A DNA stretch of 64,000 bases from Eucalyptus grandis (Eukaryota > Streptophyta > Magnoliopsida > Myrtales > Myrtaceae): contig NC_052615.1 of the NCBI RefSeq assembly GCF_016545825.1, forward strand, positions 25,913,088 through 25,977,087, given 5' to 3'. The translations under genes were made by a program, and so were the position numbers. Position 1 is the stretch's first letter. Each line of letters opens with the position of its first letter. Positions 34,430 to 45,716 of the stretch are shown piece after piece. The notes under the pieces are model-generated. The model saw only the letters and a list, made by a program, of their open reading frames with translations. It did no database searches and was not told the DNA's origin.

Positions 34430-36640
34430 ATAGACTTTAACCAAATGCAAGGGTAATATTCAACTTTTCACGAATGAAGTCGAATGCTCATTTCTCTAGT
34501 GGCTTGATGAAAAATCTGCCAGTTGATTCTTTGAATCGATGAATTGAACATTGATTTCACTATTTTGTACATGGTCTCTTATGAAGTGATGACGTATTTC
34601 AATATATTTTGCTCTTGAATGGAGAATGGGATTTTTGGTGAGGTTGATCACTCTAGTGTTGTCACATCTAATTTTAGTGCAAGGCTCTTCTATTCTAAAG
34701 TCCTTTAGTTATTGCCTGATCCAAAGAATTTGTGAATAGCAACTTCCAAGAGTAATATATTCTACTTCTGCCGTTGAGAGTGCCACAATGTTCTGCTTTT
34801 TAGAGAACCAAGACACTAACATTTGTCCCAAGAGTTGGTACATACCATATGTACTTTTTCTGTCAACTTTACAACTAGCTAGATCAGCATTTGAGTATCC
34901 AAATAGGGTAAAGTCTCCTCATTTTGGATACCACAGACCTAACTCTGGAATTTTTGCAATATATTTAATAATTAGTTTGACAACACTAAGATGAGATTCT
35001 CTAGGATCAGCTTGGAATCTAGCACGCATACACATACTAAATAAAATATCAAGTCAAGAAGCAATAAGCTAGAGAAGAGTATCGATCACGCTTCCATATG
35101 ACTTTTGGTCCACTGTCTTTCCATATTCATCATTGTCGAGTTTGAAAGAACTTAACATAGAATTCTCAGTTTTTTTATAATTTTGATCCCAAATTTCTTG
35201 ATAACATCTCTAGCATATTTCTCTGGATAAATAAAGATTTATTCTTTTGATTGTTTGACTTGTAAACCTAGAAAAAATGTTAACTTACCCATCATGCTCA
35301 TTTTGAATTCTTACTGCATAGACTTTATTAGAAGAGCAAAAAATTATATCATATATATATGACCAAATATAAAGTCTTTTTTCTTCCTTTTTGATAATTA
35401 GAGTTGTGTTAATCAACTCTTTTTTGAAACCATTACTTTCCAGAAACTTACTCAGTCTCACATACCAAGCTCAAGGTGTCTGTTTCAAACCATACAAAGC
35501 TTTCTTCAATCTATAGACAAAGTCTGATTTTCTAGGATCTTCGAATCCTGGTGATTGTTCCACATAGATTTCTTCTTAGATGAAACCATTTAAGAATGCA
35601 CTCTTAACATCCATCTAGAATAACCTGAAATTATGGAAACTTGCATATGCAAGTAATAATCTTATAGCTTCTAATCTGGCTACAGGTGCATATGTTTTAT
35701 CCTAGTTTATTCATTCCTCTTGCGTATAACCTTTTGCAACAAGCGTTGCTTTGTTTCTGGTCACCTTACCATTTTCATCCATCTTGTTTCTAAACACTCA
35801 CTTTGTTCCAATCATAGATTTTCCTTTTGGTTTTGGATCTAACTCCCAGACATCATTGATTTTGAATTATTTATGTTCTTCTTGCATTGCCTCTATCCAA
35901 CTTTCATCAATTAAAGCTTCTTCTACTCCCTTTGGTTTTATCTAAAAAATAGGAGCTAAAGCACTTGAGTCTCATTTTACTTTGTATCTGGTATGAATCC
36001 CTTCTTCTATATTGCCATTAAAGAGATCTTTAAGATGGCTTGACTCATGCTTCTAGTTATTATTGAATCTAGCATTATCTATAAGGGTTTACTAAACCTC
36101 TATTTCCTTTGAATCTTCTGACTTTTCTTTAGCTTGACTTTGATTGCCAGAAGGTTGAGTTTGCTTAGGGGATTCATAATTCATTAAGTTTGAAACTAGC
36201 TCAAACTCTTCGAGTTGAGTTTGGTCTTATTGGTTCTAGACAGCTTTTTGAAACCTAACATTCATTGATTCTTCGATGATGCAATGTGTATTTTTGTTGA
36301 AGACCCTGTGAGCTTTGCTTGAAGTAGAATAACCAAGAAATATTCCTTCATCCGATCTTTCTTCAAATTTGTCGGGCCGATCATTTCCATTTTTCATAAT
36401 GAAGCACTTGCAACCAAACATATGAAAATAAGAAATATTTGGCTTTTTCCCTTTGTAAACTTCGTATGGAATTTTATCTAGGACGGGCTTTAAAAAATAC
36501 TTTGTTAATTACATAACGGGCAATGGAAACCTGCCGCCCAAAGAAACGAGACTCTACTTCCACTTAGTAGAGTTTTGGCCATTTCTGTAAAGACCGATTT
36601 TCCTTTCTACAACTTCCCATTCCGTAGATCTCTAGATCTC
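34430..36640 (-). pseudogene. pol of element C: integrase end, RT, RNase H
   Basis: The integrase C-terminus is readable at 36421-36236 (MFGCKCFIMKNGNDR). RT at about 35790-35400 shows [35 protein letters not shown] and ALYGLKQTP, with stops. RNase H remnants follow to about 34430. Protease and the integrase zinc domain are absent because of the internal deletion. Confidence 0.82.
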
Positions 36641-36795
36641 AGAATCCTTCATTTTATTCTTCCATATACTATATTCTTTTCCATCAAAATAAGGTGGCTT
36701 AATGTTGCTCGTCCTCTACGAGTCCTAGTGCTAAACAACTAGCCATAGAAGATCTTTAACTCAAAAGTAAAAACACTTCAACAGATGAGCACAAG
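36640..36795 (-). pseudogene. gag start of element C, truncated by deletion
   Basis: Directly after the primer site the minus strand reads a gag N-terminus (MASCLALGLVE, then pieces like WKRI, YMEE and NEGF), and this then joins integrase sequence near 36620. The matching span in B and D is about 2.6 kb longer. Confidence 0.65.
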
Positions 36796-36807
36796 GCTCT
36801 GATACCA
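36796..36807 (-). other. Primer binding site of element C
   Basis: On the minus strand TGGTATCAGAGC, the exact Met-tRNA complement, lies two bases from the LTR end at 36810. Confidence 0.9.
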
Positions 36808-36809
36808 AT

Positions 36810-37845
36810 TGATAATACTAGTATGAATACCTTGAGGGGATGAATAGGTGTTTAAAAAGAATTTTTAATAAATTAAGAATTTCAAACAAAGTCCGAGAAC
36901 CAAACGAGTCGATAAGCAAGTCATCAGATTTCTAATGAATGTTCAGAATCATATAAGAGATGAAACTAATTTTTGTGATACTTAAAAGAATGCAACATAC
37001 TTAAATAAAAAAGAGTTAAGGGAAGAGAAGATTACACACAAAATTTATAGTGGTTTGGCTTACATTAAGCTTACGTCCACTCTCCCACGCCGATGACCCT
37101 TCGGCTGGAATTCACTATAGCATCAACAAAGAAGCACAATTTTTGAGTGCAAACACTTAGTGGAAGATCCATTTTCTCTCACTAAGTCACTCTTATTGTG
37201 TTTTTCTCTCTTAAATACAATTTTTAAGGACCGCCGATGAAGAACAAGTAGTTGGAAAGACTTTAGACTTTGAAATTTCAATTTTCACGCCTCTTCCTCA
37301 AATAAACTAAATGACTTCCTTAAATACTCCTTCATGCCTCACTAGCCATTGACATTTTCAAGAGGATTTTCTTCCAATCAATCCGTTGGACAAAATCGAT
37401 TAAGGAAATTCTATAACCATTTGAAGATTGAGATAAAAATCCGTTAATTCTGGTCGCCCATATAATCAAAATTTAGGTTTCCATAAGTAGATGCTTCCTA
37501 AAAAGGAATTTGTCTTCAAGATTGATTTCATCAATTTGTGATTGATTCCATCAATGTATTTATAAAAAGGTAAGTGAGATTATTTGCCAAAGAGCCAAAT
37601 ATTGAAGAATAAATTTCTAATGTGTTCATTATGAATCCTTGTCGCAAGATCAATAAATCTGAGTTTGATTCCGTCTTCGTGCTGGACACGATTTTAGTGT
37701 GGATGTCAGAGTGGGAAAGATTTCTGGAATGAATAAACTTTGGTAAGATTCTGCGATATAACTTCAAAGTATACTGTTCTTCAAAATAAGAATAAGAATT
37801 AGAAAGTTTTGTCAACTTCAAAACTTAGTAAGAGTTTTCTTAACA
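36810..37845 (-). repeat. 5' LTR of element C
   Basis: A 1036-base LTR, with the plus strand reading TGATAATACTAGTATG to TTTTCTTAACA. It pairs with 30538-31567. Confidence 0.88.
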
Positions 37846-38048
37846 GTTTCTCCTAAAGACAAACCTAAGGATAGCTGAGCATTGGGCGCTCTCTAGAGCG
37901 CCAGCAGGATTTTCTTGACCAACCTTTCACAATAGATGAAGTTTAAAATGTTGTTTTAATTGGGTCCATTGAAAGCCTCCCTAGAGTTAATGAAGCATCA
38001 ACCATCTCTCATTTGATAGTTATGATACCTACAAGCTCATATTTAGTT

Positions 38049-38390
38049 CTCTTAAAAAGCTCAAAGAAATTTCCTCCCTAACATTACCCTCTTAATGCAG
38101 TCCTCTTGGTAAATTCAAACGTAATTTCCTTCCTAACATTCTCATTTTCGTTTTAAAAAAATTTCTTTCCCAATATTCTCTCTTTAATTTAGACATCTTG
38201 AAAAGTTTAAAGAAATTTCTTCCTTCAAATTCTCTCTTAATCAAGGCCTCTTGGATAGCTCAATGAGAATTTCTACCCATCATCCCCTTTTTACTCTCAA
38301 AGAAATTTTTTTGAAAGCTCACAAAACTTCCCTCTGCAGCATTCCTTCAATCCAACCTTCTTGAAAAACTCCAAGCAATTTCTTGCACTT
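38049..38390. repeat. Degenerate tandem repeat, roughly 55-base unit
   Basis: About six imperfect units share CTCTTGAAAAGCTCAAAGAA, then ATTTCTTCCCTAACATTCTC and TCTTAATCAAGGC. They lie just before the ankyrin pseudogene. No coding frame runs through them. Confidence 0.6.
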
Positions 38391-38738
38391 GAAGTCTTTG
38401 CTTATATTAATCACTAGCAAATCGAAGACTTTCTCGTAACCCAAAGTCGATTTTAGGTGCTTTCTCATTGTCATCTGTCATCTTCTCGCAAGGGCCCCAA
38501 ATATTTCACTAGTCAAAAGGAAAAGCTTTACTAATTTCTGCATTATGCTAGATTGAAGGTAGTTGGGTTCTACCTGTGTCAACCATGATCACCAGAGAAG
38601 CTTCAAAAAGAGATCGTATTTTCCTTCCTAGTGCGGAGGAAAAGGCAGAATAATGGGACGAAATGCCTGTTCTATTTCAAAGTCAAGATGCTGTAAACAG
38701 TCTAAATCATGACATATTCCTATTCAATTAGCAAAGGT

Positions 38739-39290
38739 TGGTGGAAAGTCAAGGAGAAGAGACCAAAAGTGATCAGAGAAGGAAATAATATTGGGTGCAC
38801 TCCTCTTCATTATGCCGCTTGTATGGGCAAAGCCGAAGCAGTTCAACTACTCCTTCAGCACAATCCATTTGTGGCACACGACTGAGGACAGTACAATCCA
38901 TTTGTGGCACACGACTGAGGAAAAGAGGGGGCTAGGCTCCTCGCATTGCAGCATTTGAATGCAAGGTCAATGTCATTGACGTGCTTGTTATATCTCATCC
39001 TGATGCTTGGGACATAATTAACACCATATGGTAAAATTCGTGCAGCTATTATTGGTGGACCGACAAATGTAATTAACTACATATTAGGGACGACAAACCT
39101 GGATGATCTTACCAGCGAACCAGACACAGCGTTTGGCTACACTTCATAAGGAATACGATGTCATATACATACTTGCACATGACAAGACAGTGGATCATTT
39201 GGCCATAAATAAAGATCATTTGATCACCCTTAACATTCTTTTAGCTCATAAGGAGGTATGTTCGTTTAAACACAGAGCCCGATTTGCTTG
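38739..39290 (+). pseudogene. Ankyrin-repeat (PGG-family) pseudogene fragment
   Basis: Translations in shifting frames match the minus-strand ankyrin gene at 61345-61855. KRPKVIREGNN and TPLHYAACMGKAEAVQLLLQ correspond to KRPELIREKDNN and TPLHYVSHFGKVDAVQLLLQ. Later, 39103-39258 shows EYDVIYILAHDKTVDHLAIN and ends LLAHKE before GTATG, at the same splice-donor position as the gene at 61345. A 33-base tandem duplication (38856-38921), in-frame stops (TGA after VAHD) and frameshifts make it a pseudogene. The upstream exon and the PGG membrane exon are not found nearby. Confidence 0.85.
38856..38921 (+). repeat. 33-base tandem duplication in the ankyrin pseudogene
   Basis: CAGCACAATCCATTTGTGGC (38856 on) and CAGTACAATCCATTTGTGGC (38889 on) begin two adjacent 33-base units that differ at one base. 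Each carries the same TGA stop. Confidence 0.88.
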
Positions 39291-40028
39291 AAACTGGCCC
39301 AAGTGATACTCATTTCAGTTGCAAACAAGCAACCCAACTGAATGCATGCTTCAACTTTGTTTTGCTTATCCGATTGATTAAGCATATCAAAGATAGTTTC
39401 GATTTTGGTAGCGGAGAGTAGTATAGATTGCTTTATTGAGCGTGATACACTCTTGAAGTGTTCGAAGCATTGTGATTTCATACTGCATATCTAACCTTAG
39501 AAAATAAGGTAGCCATGTGGAATTAGACTTTGTGGTGGAGCCACGTTATCGCAAAGCTTCATTCCCTCCCGCTTCACTTGAATGTAAATAAACTGCGGCA
39601 TAACAACATGAGATCTTTTATTATCCGTTATGACTTATTCATTGGAAAGCTATCATGGAAATTTTAAATGACTTACAATGTAAATGAATGGAATTATGAT
39701 ATGCTATGACCCCAAATGCCATAAAAGTACTTTGTGTGTTCCCAACTATCATGAACTATGAAAATGTCAAAGCAAGGACACCGAAATAGAAATTGGCCAT
39801 ACAAAACTAACGTATATAGAACGAAATTCAATTCCAATGTTGTTCGACCTCGATCTTCTTAGGCTAAATCCCTCACTTTGGAGATATTTATGAAATCTAA
39901 CAGGCGTGGAACGACCTAAATGTGCCTCATTGTTTGTTTTTTCTTTTTTGATGAACTCTATTATGTTCTTCTTTAAGGCTCACTGCTAGCAGCCCCTAAG
40001 TAATCTGGGCCGACACTCACGAAGCAAT
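39291..40028. other. Intergenic, nothing recognised up to the gap
   Basis: By comparison with the intact paralogue this should begin as intron sequence. No PGG exon or other gene is visible before the N run. Confidence 0.5.
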
Positions 40029-40128
40029 NNNNNNNNNNNNNNNNNNNNNNNNNNNNNNNNNNNNNNNNNNNNNNNNNNNNNNNNNNNNNNNNNNNNNNNN
40101 NNNNNNNNNNNNNNNNNNNNNNNNNNNN
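40029..40128. other. Assembly gap (100 N)
   Basis: Exactly 100 N, the conventional placeholder for a gap of unknown size. Order and distance across it may be wrong. Confidence 0.98.
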
Positions 40129-41438
40129 TCAAACTTTAGAATTTATTGTCCCATCTTTACAGCTTGGTGTACTCATTCAATTAGGCTTGCCGCCGGGTTG
40201 AAGAATATTTGATAATAAAACTTGCACCTTTCGGAGTAATTTTTTTGTTAGTTTTTTTTTTTCATTTTTATTAATTGGAAAATGATAAGAAAAATCAGAA
40301 AATATCAATTCACTAGGAAACTACTTCCCATGTGGCATTTTCAGTTTCGGATTTATAGGAAAAAAAGAGTGGTTCGTAGGAGGAATTGTCATGGAAGTTT
40401 GCAATCAATTAACTTTGTCCCATGCTACCATCATCAAAATCTTTGGAGCCAATTCACATTGTTATTACTAAATATTTTTCTGCCATTCAGCAAAAGAGAT
40501 CGTTCATGTATCGCGGAGGAATTTCTTTTTGGGCTTTCAAGAGGAATGGCCAAAATAGTTGAGTGGGAATAGGGCACTGCAGAGCAGTTTCTTCTTGATT
40601 TCCTAGTACATGAAGAAATTTCCTTGAGTTTTCCAAGAGAACCGGAAAGGAGGTTATGACACGACTACTGTACGAACGGTCCCCCTTGACGGTTGGTGAT
40701 GCTTTCCTGATTCTTCGCAGCGATGAACCGGTGCGGTCTCTCCCCTACCTCCGGTTTGAGTGCGCGCCTTTCGGGATTCAACTGCATTGTCAATGCAGCA
40801 TGAGATTTCGTGTAACTTCTCAATATTTATGGAGCCACTATCCTTGTTGATTTCGATGGGGATGTTTGCATGGTGGATTAAGAGCACATTGAATTTTCTC
40901 CGAGCAAAAGCTATGATCAAAGTGAACGCCAAAATTAACCACAATATATATATATATATATATATCATAAATTTGTTGTACGAATATCAATTCAACCTTA
41001 GCAAGAAAAAAAATTTGCCTAATCAAAAAAAAAATTCAATTCAATATTAAAGCTTTCAATTTGATTAATCTAGCTTTAATGTAGTCATTCCGGCCAAAGG
41101 TGATGTGGATGATAGCCATCCTACGTAACATAATCAAAGCACTATTGTAGATAATTTTTACAACTTTTTTAATGATTTTTACGGATTTTATTTTTTCTTT
41201 CTTGTTTTATTTTCCCTTTTACTTCTTTTATTTTCTTTCTCCATTTTATAAAACTCTAACCCGGTAACCCTCGCCGGCCACTAAGTGAGGAGTGTGAAGC
41301 CCTTGGTTGCCCATGCCACGTAGGAAAGCGGTATCCATGTCAATAGTTGCCGACCAAATTGACGGAATAGATATACTAATAAATTGCCAAAAGTTTAGAA
41401 CATAATTAGTCAAATTAAAATATTTAAAACTGAATTGA
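40129..41438. other. Intergenic with (AT)n and an older repeat at the end
   Basis: No gene recognised. A microsatellite of TA lies at about 40943-40966. From about 41260 to 41443 the sequence (CGCCGGCCACTAAG, GCCACGTAGGAAAG, then AATTGCCAAAAGTTTAGAAC) has the look of a common plant interspersed repeat. It appears to continue as TACAATAGGTTTATGA after the solo LTR, which would place that LTR inside it. Confidence 0.45.
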
Positions 41439-41443
41439 CCGTG

Positions 41444-42449
41444 TGTTGAGAAATCTTTCCAGAATATTTTGAAGCTGACAAAACGTTTCTTTCGCCTAAA
41501 GTCTGCATGTTTGGAGACCGCGCCTTAAAGTCTCGAAGACTTTGTTCTCTCGAGACCCAAGACTCAAGACTCAAGACTTAAGTCTCAAGACTCAAGACTC
41601 AAGACTTAAGTCTCAAGACTCAAGACTCAAGACTCAAGACTTAAGTCTCAAGTCTCAAGTCTTAAGACTCGTGACTCAAGACTTTATTCTCACCGATGCC
41701 TTTTCTAATCCAAAGGTTGAAGGAAATCCAAAGCCGAGGTTTATGGTTGAGGATTCGATCCTATCCTCTCGGAATAGATTCTTTGGTTGGATAATCATTT
41801 CGGATTCTTTAATTCTTATCTAAGATCGATTGAAGATCCGATGGTCGACGAAATAATTTTGGATTATTCTATTCTTGGAAACCGAGATCCCGATTGTATG
41901 GGCGAACAGATTGATGGGCTATCATCGTATTCCTTAAATAGCTCGGATGATCTTCTTGATTGATTCCGTCCAACGGGTAGATTGGAGGAATTTCTTTGGT
42001 AAGTGCCAACGGCTATGATGGCATGAAGGAGTATAAAAGGAAGACGTTCTAGTTGTTTTAAGTGTGTGATCGATAGAAAAATTCCAGAGTCCAAGATCCT
42101 TGATTGTTAGTTGAGACTGAAAGCGAAATTGTATACAGAGAGTGTTTATACTTGGTGACGCCTTGAGTGAGTGTGGTAGATTATCTACACCTAGAAATCA
42201 AGGAAGATCAACACTGAACAACTCTTTGATCATAGTGGAATCCAGCCAATCGACTCGTCGGTCAAGAAGAGTGGACGTAGGCTTGAAGCCGAACCACTAT
42301 AAACCGAGTGTTCAATTCTCTCTTTCCTTTACTCAGTCTTGCGATTGAATTTTTAACTGTTGCAAATACTCTAATTGATATCGTGCAAGCTTCGAGAAAC
42401 TTTTGTATACCTATTCACCCCCCTCTAGGTACTCGTACTAGCTATTTCA
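41444..42449 (+). repeat. Solo LTR, Copia (D-like subfamily), TSD CCGTG
   Basis: It runs from TGTTGAGAAATCTTTCC to ACTAGCTATTTCA, 1006 bases, with CCGTG on both sides (41439-41443 and 42450-42454). There is no primer site or internal sequence, so it is the result of LTR-LTR recombination. It carries a heptamer array at 41556-41682 and TATAAAA at 42032-42038. It is closest to the LTRs of element D. Confidence 0.92.
41556..41682. repeat. Heptamer array (CAAGACT/TAAGTCT) in the solo LTR
   Basis: About 17 units of CAAGACT interspersed with the inverted form TAAGTCT. The LTRs of D hold shorter arrays of the same heptamer (5 units at 46490-46524 and 6 at 54854-54895). Confidence 0.85.
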
Positions 42450-42788
42450 CCGTGTACAATAGGTTTATGATAATTATCCCCAATTATAACTATTGGGGGT
42501 TCCAAGAAATCTTTTTGATCCTTATTGTTTTGTGGATGAAAATGTCATTTGTATAAGCAATCAAAATGATATAGAATATATCCACATATCTATTCCCACG
42601 TATGTGGATATATTCAAACGTATTTAGGCAATTAGGAACAGCTCCTTCGGATCTCGCACCGTATACCCAAGTAACTCATGCACACGGGCATGAATCATGA
42701 TTACTATTTTGCAAAGTGAGAGCTGGTGTTTTGCCCGATCACTTTCCCATTTATCTCTCGATCTACATGCTTCTTTGGCAGACCTTTC

Positions 42789-43005
42789 AGCAAAGAAATC
42801 AACATACATGATCAAGGAAGGGATTCTCATCCCAAAGCTAATGTATTAATCATGAGGCATACCTTGTGCATCAGCTTGAAAGCATCATGCATGATCGTCC
42901 TTACAAATTCAACATGCTACTTTCACACATCAATTAGCCTCGCTAAAGAAAAAGGAAAAGCAAAAAGCTTTGGGCCCATTTTCATCTCCATGGGTCTTCG
43001 AACTA
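42789..43005. repeat. Partner of the local duplication at 29345-29565
   Basis: It shares GGGATTCTCATCCCAAAGCT, ATGAGGCATACC, CTTACAAATT and CTACTTTCACAC in the same order and orientation as 29345-29565, with clear divergence. The transcription status is unknown. Confidence 0.7.
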
Positions 43006-43293
43006 CACCCGAGCCTTTCCGGGACAAGGGAAAAAAACCAAGATTTTAATTTTAAGGGTTCTTGGTGAGTTGGGCTTTAGTGATCGTCGTTGGCACATCT
43101 TTTTTAGGGTCAAATTCGTCGTTGTCACTTCAATTGGCAACCTGTCTCCGCAGCCTCTTTCGCTTTTGATAAATGGCTCGTGCCCTTACCCTTTCAAACC
43201 TTTCCGTGGTCTTCTACAAGGTGGTCTCCCATATGATCTGTTTTTATCCGGTGGCCGAGGCTCTTTTTTCTTCTTCTTCTTCTTCTTCTTTTG

Positions 43294-43533
43294 ATTTTTT
43301 TTTTTTATGATCAAGAAACTGCCGGAGATCACCCTCTGGGATCACACAACCTCCAAAGGCTCGGTAGCACCAAGGGAGTCTCGCTACAAGCCGTTATTTA
43401 GACGTAAATCCTCGAGAGGTTGGCTCAAGAAATCACCCCTATGACCCCCACTTAAGTCACAAGTATCTAGAGATTCGAACTTGTTCCCTCGGCGATGAGG
43501 TAGTAAAGCCCAACCATCATGGCTACCTACAAA
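43294..43533 (-). mobile_element. tRNA-derived SINE candidate
   Basis: Read on the minus strand: GTAGCCATGATGGTTGGGC at the start (box A-like), then AAGTTCGAATCTC (a good match to the Pol III box B, GGTTCGANTCC) about 45 bases on, a body of about 150 bases and a poly(A) tail (T-run 43294-43306 on the plus strand). A (CTT)n run lies next to the tail. The target duplication was not resolved. Confidence 0.5.
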
Positions 43534-45711
43534 TAAGTCCTTACAGCTTCTTTTTATATATATGCGCGTTTAATGTCCTCGAGGCATATCCATATCTTTT
43601 TGTCTGCAGATGACTTGCTATTTTGTTTATAGCCTACTAGTAGGGCCATTAACATTGTCTAAAGCAACATTACTATGGCCTCGCAACGAAGTTACCAATT
43701 TCATAATAGATGAGCTGTTTTTCAACAATTCACAACGATCCAATGTCTATGATGGTGTTGAATTACTGGAGCCAACAGGAGAATAAAATTAAGGATAGGA
43801 GGTTGGTCGCCTAGAATCACATTCAAATATGTAAAAGAAGAAGGAAGAAGAAAAAAGAGTCTGATGAAGTCAGTGTGGAGCCCAGAGTGCACACATGGCA
43901 ACTAATGAATGGACTACAGAAATCCTATATGATACTACTCGAGCACTCAATATTTTCTCAATCGGAGAGTAGAGACTGTCCTCCCACAATGGATAATTAT
44001 GGAAAAGTTCCGAGTAAGTTTGCAACAAATTTTCATAAATGGAACACTTGAATTTCCTAATGACCACAAATCACGATCATGACCAATGGAAAATGGAGAA
44101 CTTTGGATGGAACTCGGTAGTTCTCACAATTTTCCTTCTTTGCTTGTTGATATCTCAATGATTTGTAGCCAATATTTTCCGACATTGCAAACATGAAACA
44201 ACGTGACGTCACAAATTAAATCAGCTGCAGAGCTTGCTAAGTTCTTCTTGCTACAACTATACCGAATATAATTTATCAATTTGCTAACCAACCTTCTCGA
44301 CATCGTGGTCCTTTCGCTGTTATTGGCAAAGGAAAAGGGTATCCTATTGCTTAACCCGCAAAGAGAGCCACGTAAATTCATACTATTTCGCTTGGATTGA
44401 AATTTGCGATTCGATGGATGAAAGGAAAACCATAAGGTAAAAGAGAAACGGGGTTGTGATAGCACAAAGATCATCCCATGTCTCATTTAGAATTTCTGAC
44501 GTAAAGTGAAAAATTAGTGGACTTGTGGAAAAGAAACTCAGTCTCTTACATTTTGAATAATCCTCCGATCCATGTAAATGGGGGAAGAAGGAAAAGAAAA
44601 AAAAAGAAAAGAACAAAGTTATGTGTGCTCCGCTTGTCGTCTTCTTCTCCTCCTCCTTTTTTTTTACTTTTTTTTTTTGTGGATTGAATAGAGGAGGTTT
44701 GCCATGGTTCAGCTTTCTTTGCTTTGACATCAACTACCTATTTGATATTTTTCATATTGCTGTGTTATTCAAATACCAAGCTGCGAGCCATTCTCCTAAA
44801 TTTTTTTGTCCTTATCACTCAATTCATAAGGAAGCAAAATTGCTCTTCCGTTTGCTTTTGTTAATGGTTCTAACAGAGGAGGCTTGTTTCTCTGTTCGTG
44901 GAATAGGTGAAGAACTTCATAACTATGGCAGGTATCCACGCTGAATTGCATCTATACCGTTTTGTGGAGTAAGTACTGCATTCCTTTCCCGTTTGATCCA
45001 TTCCTTTCACCAATGATTAGCAGAGAGAAGGAAGCTTGTTATGTTTGTGATCTCATCAGAGAGAAAGTTAAATATCCTTTCACAAAATGCTCTTGGTAAG
45101 TTGATATATTTGATGAAGAGATAATCTGTTTAGCTATTCTAGAGTAGCCCTCTCTGGTAGAATCGTACATGACAAAGGCAAGAAGAAATTGTCTTCTCAA
45201 GTCTTTCCCCTATTTATTTCCAAATATCACAAATTGCATTTGTAGCGTGGTTTTAGATTGATTTGGCATTAGGATGCACCATTCTCTAGTGGTCTCTTGG
45301 TTGAGGTCAGAGGGGGATTAGAGTTTGCTTATATCATTGCAGTTTGATTTTTTTGTCATCTTTTGCAGTCTGGTATCTTCTGCGTTCTTGTGGACTATTT
45401 GATCGGGCTACAAGGGGTCTCCTCTGACTATGTGCAGATTTTGCTCGGTCTTCGTAGTTATTTTCTAATTTACATTACCATTTTGCTATATCCAGCGCCT
45501 TTTTCTGCAGCATCAACAACTAGCTTCTCTACATGTCCACATGTAGAAATACCGCACCAAACTATTGGAGTCTCTTCGTTAATACTTCACTATGTAACTG
45601 CGGCTTCTTCTTTTGTTCGGGAACCTTCACACCATCACAGGAGCACTTGGCACCCGCTGGTTATGTGAAGATTCTGACTGTGAGCACGATTCTGTGTTAA
45701 GAGAGCATATA
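43534..45711. other. Intergenic, nothing recognised
   Basis: No element ends or conserved protein are visible. Open frames at 44124-44486, 44621-44944 and 45363-45668 resemble no family that I know and lie over low-complexity T-runs in part. Confidence 0.5.
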
Positions 45712-45716
45712 TTTAG

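Larger units (their letters stand above)
30538..37845 (-). mobile_element. Copia element C, minus strand, internally deleted
   Basis: LTRs at 36810-37845 (5') and 30538-31567 (3') flank a primer site, the first bases of gag, the integrase end, RT/RNase H and ORF3. Gag after its start, protease and most of integrase are missing. The LTRs differ from each other more than those of D do, so C is older. I see no target duplication: TCTTT on the left and GTTTC on the right. It is related to A, B and D by ORF3 and gag-pol sequence but has a distinct LTR (TGTTGAGAAAAATC start). Confidence 0.88.

Noticed and set aside
30533..37850. Target duplication around Copia element C
   Set aside because: TCTTT on the left and GTTTC on the right do not match, even allowing a shift for the extra G at the left end.
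43294..43533. Functional tRNA gene on the minus strand
   Set aside because: Box B is present, but no cloverleaf or acceptor stem is visible and a poly(A) tail follows, which fits a SINE better.
45363..45668. 101-codon plus-strand frame as a small gene
   Set aside because: No recognised domain, no supporting splice or promoter context, and composition similar to the surrounding intergenic DNA.
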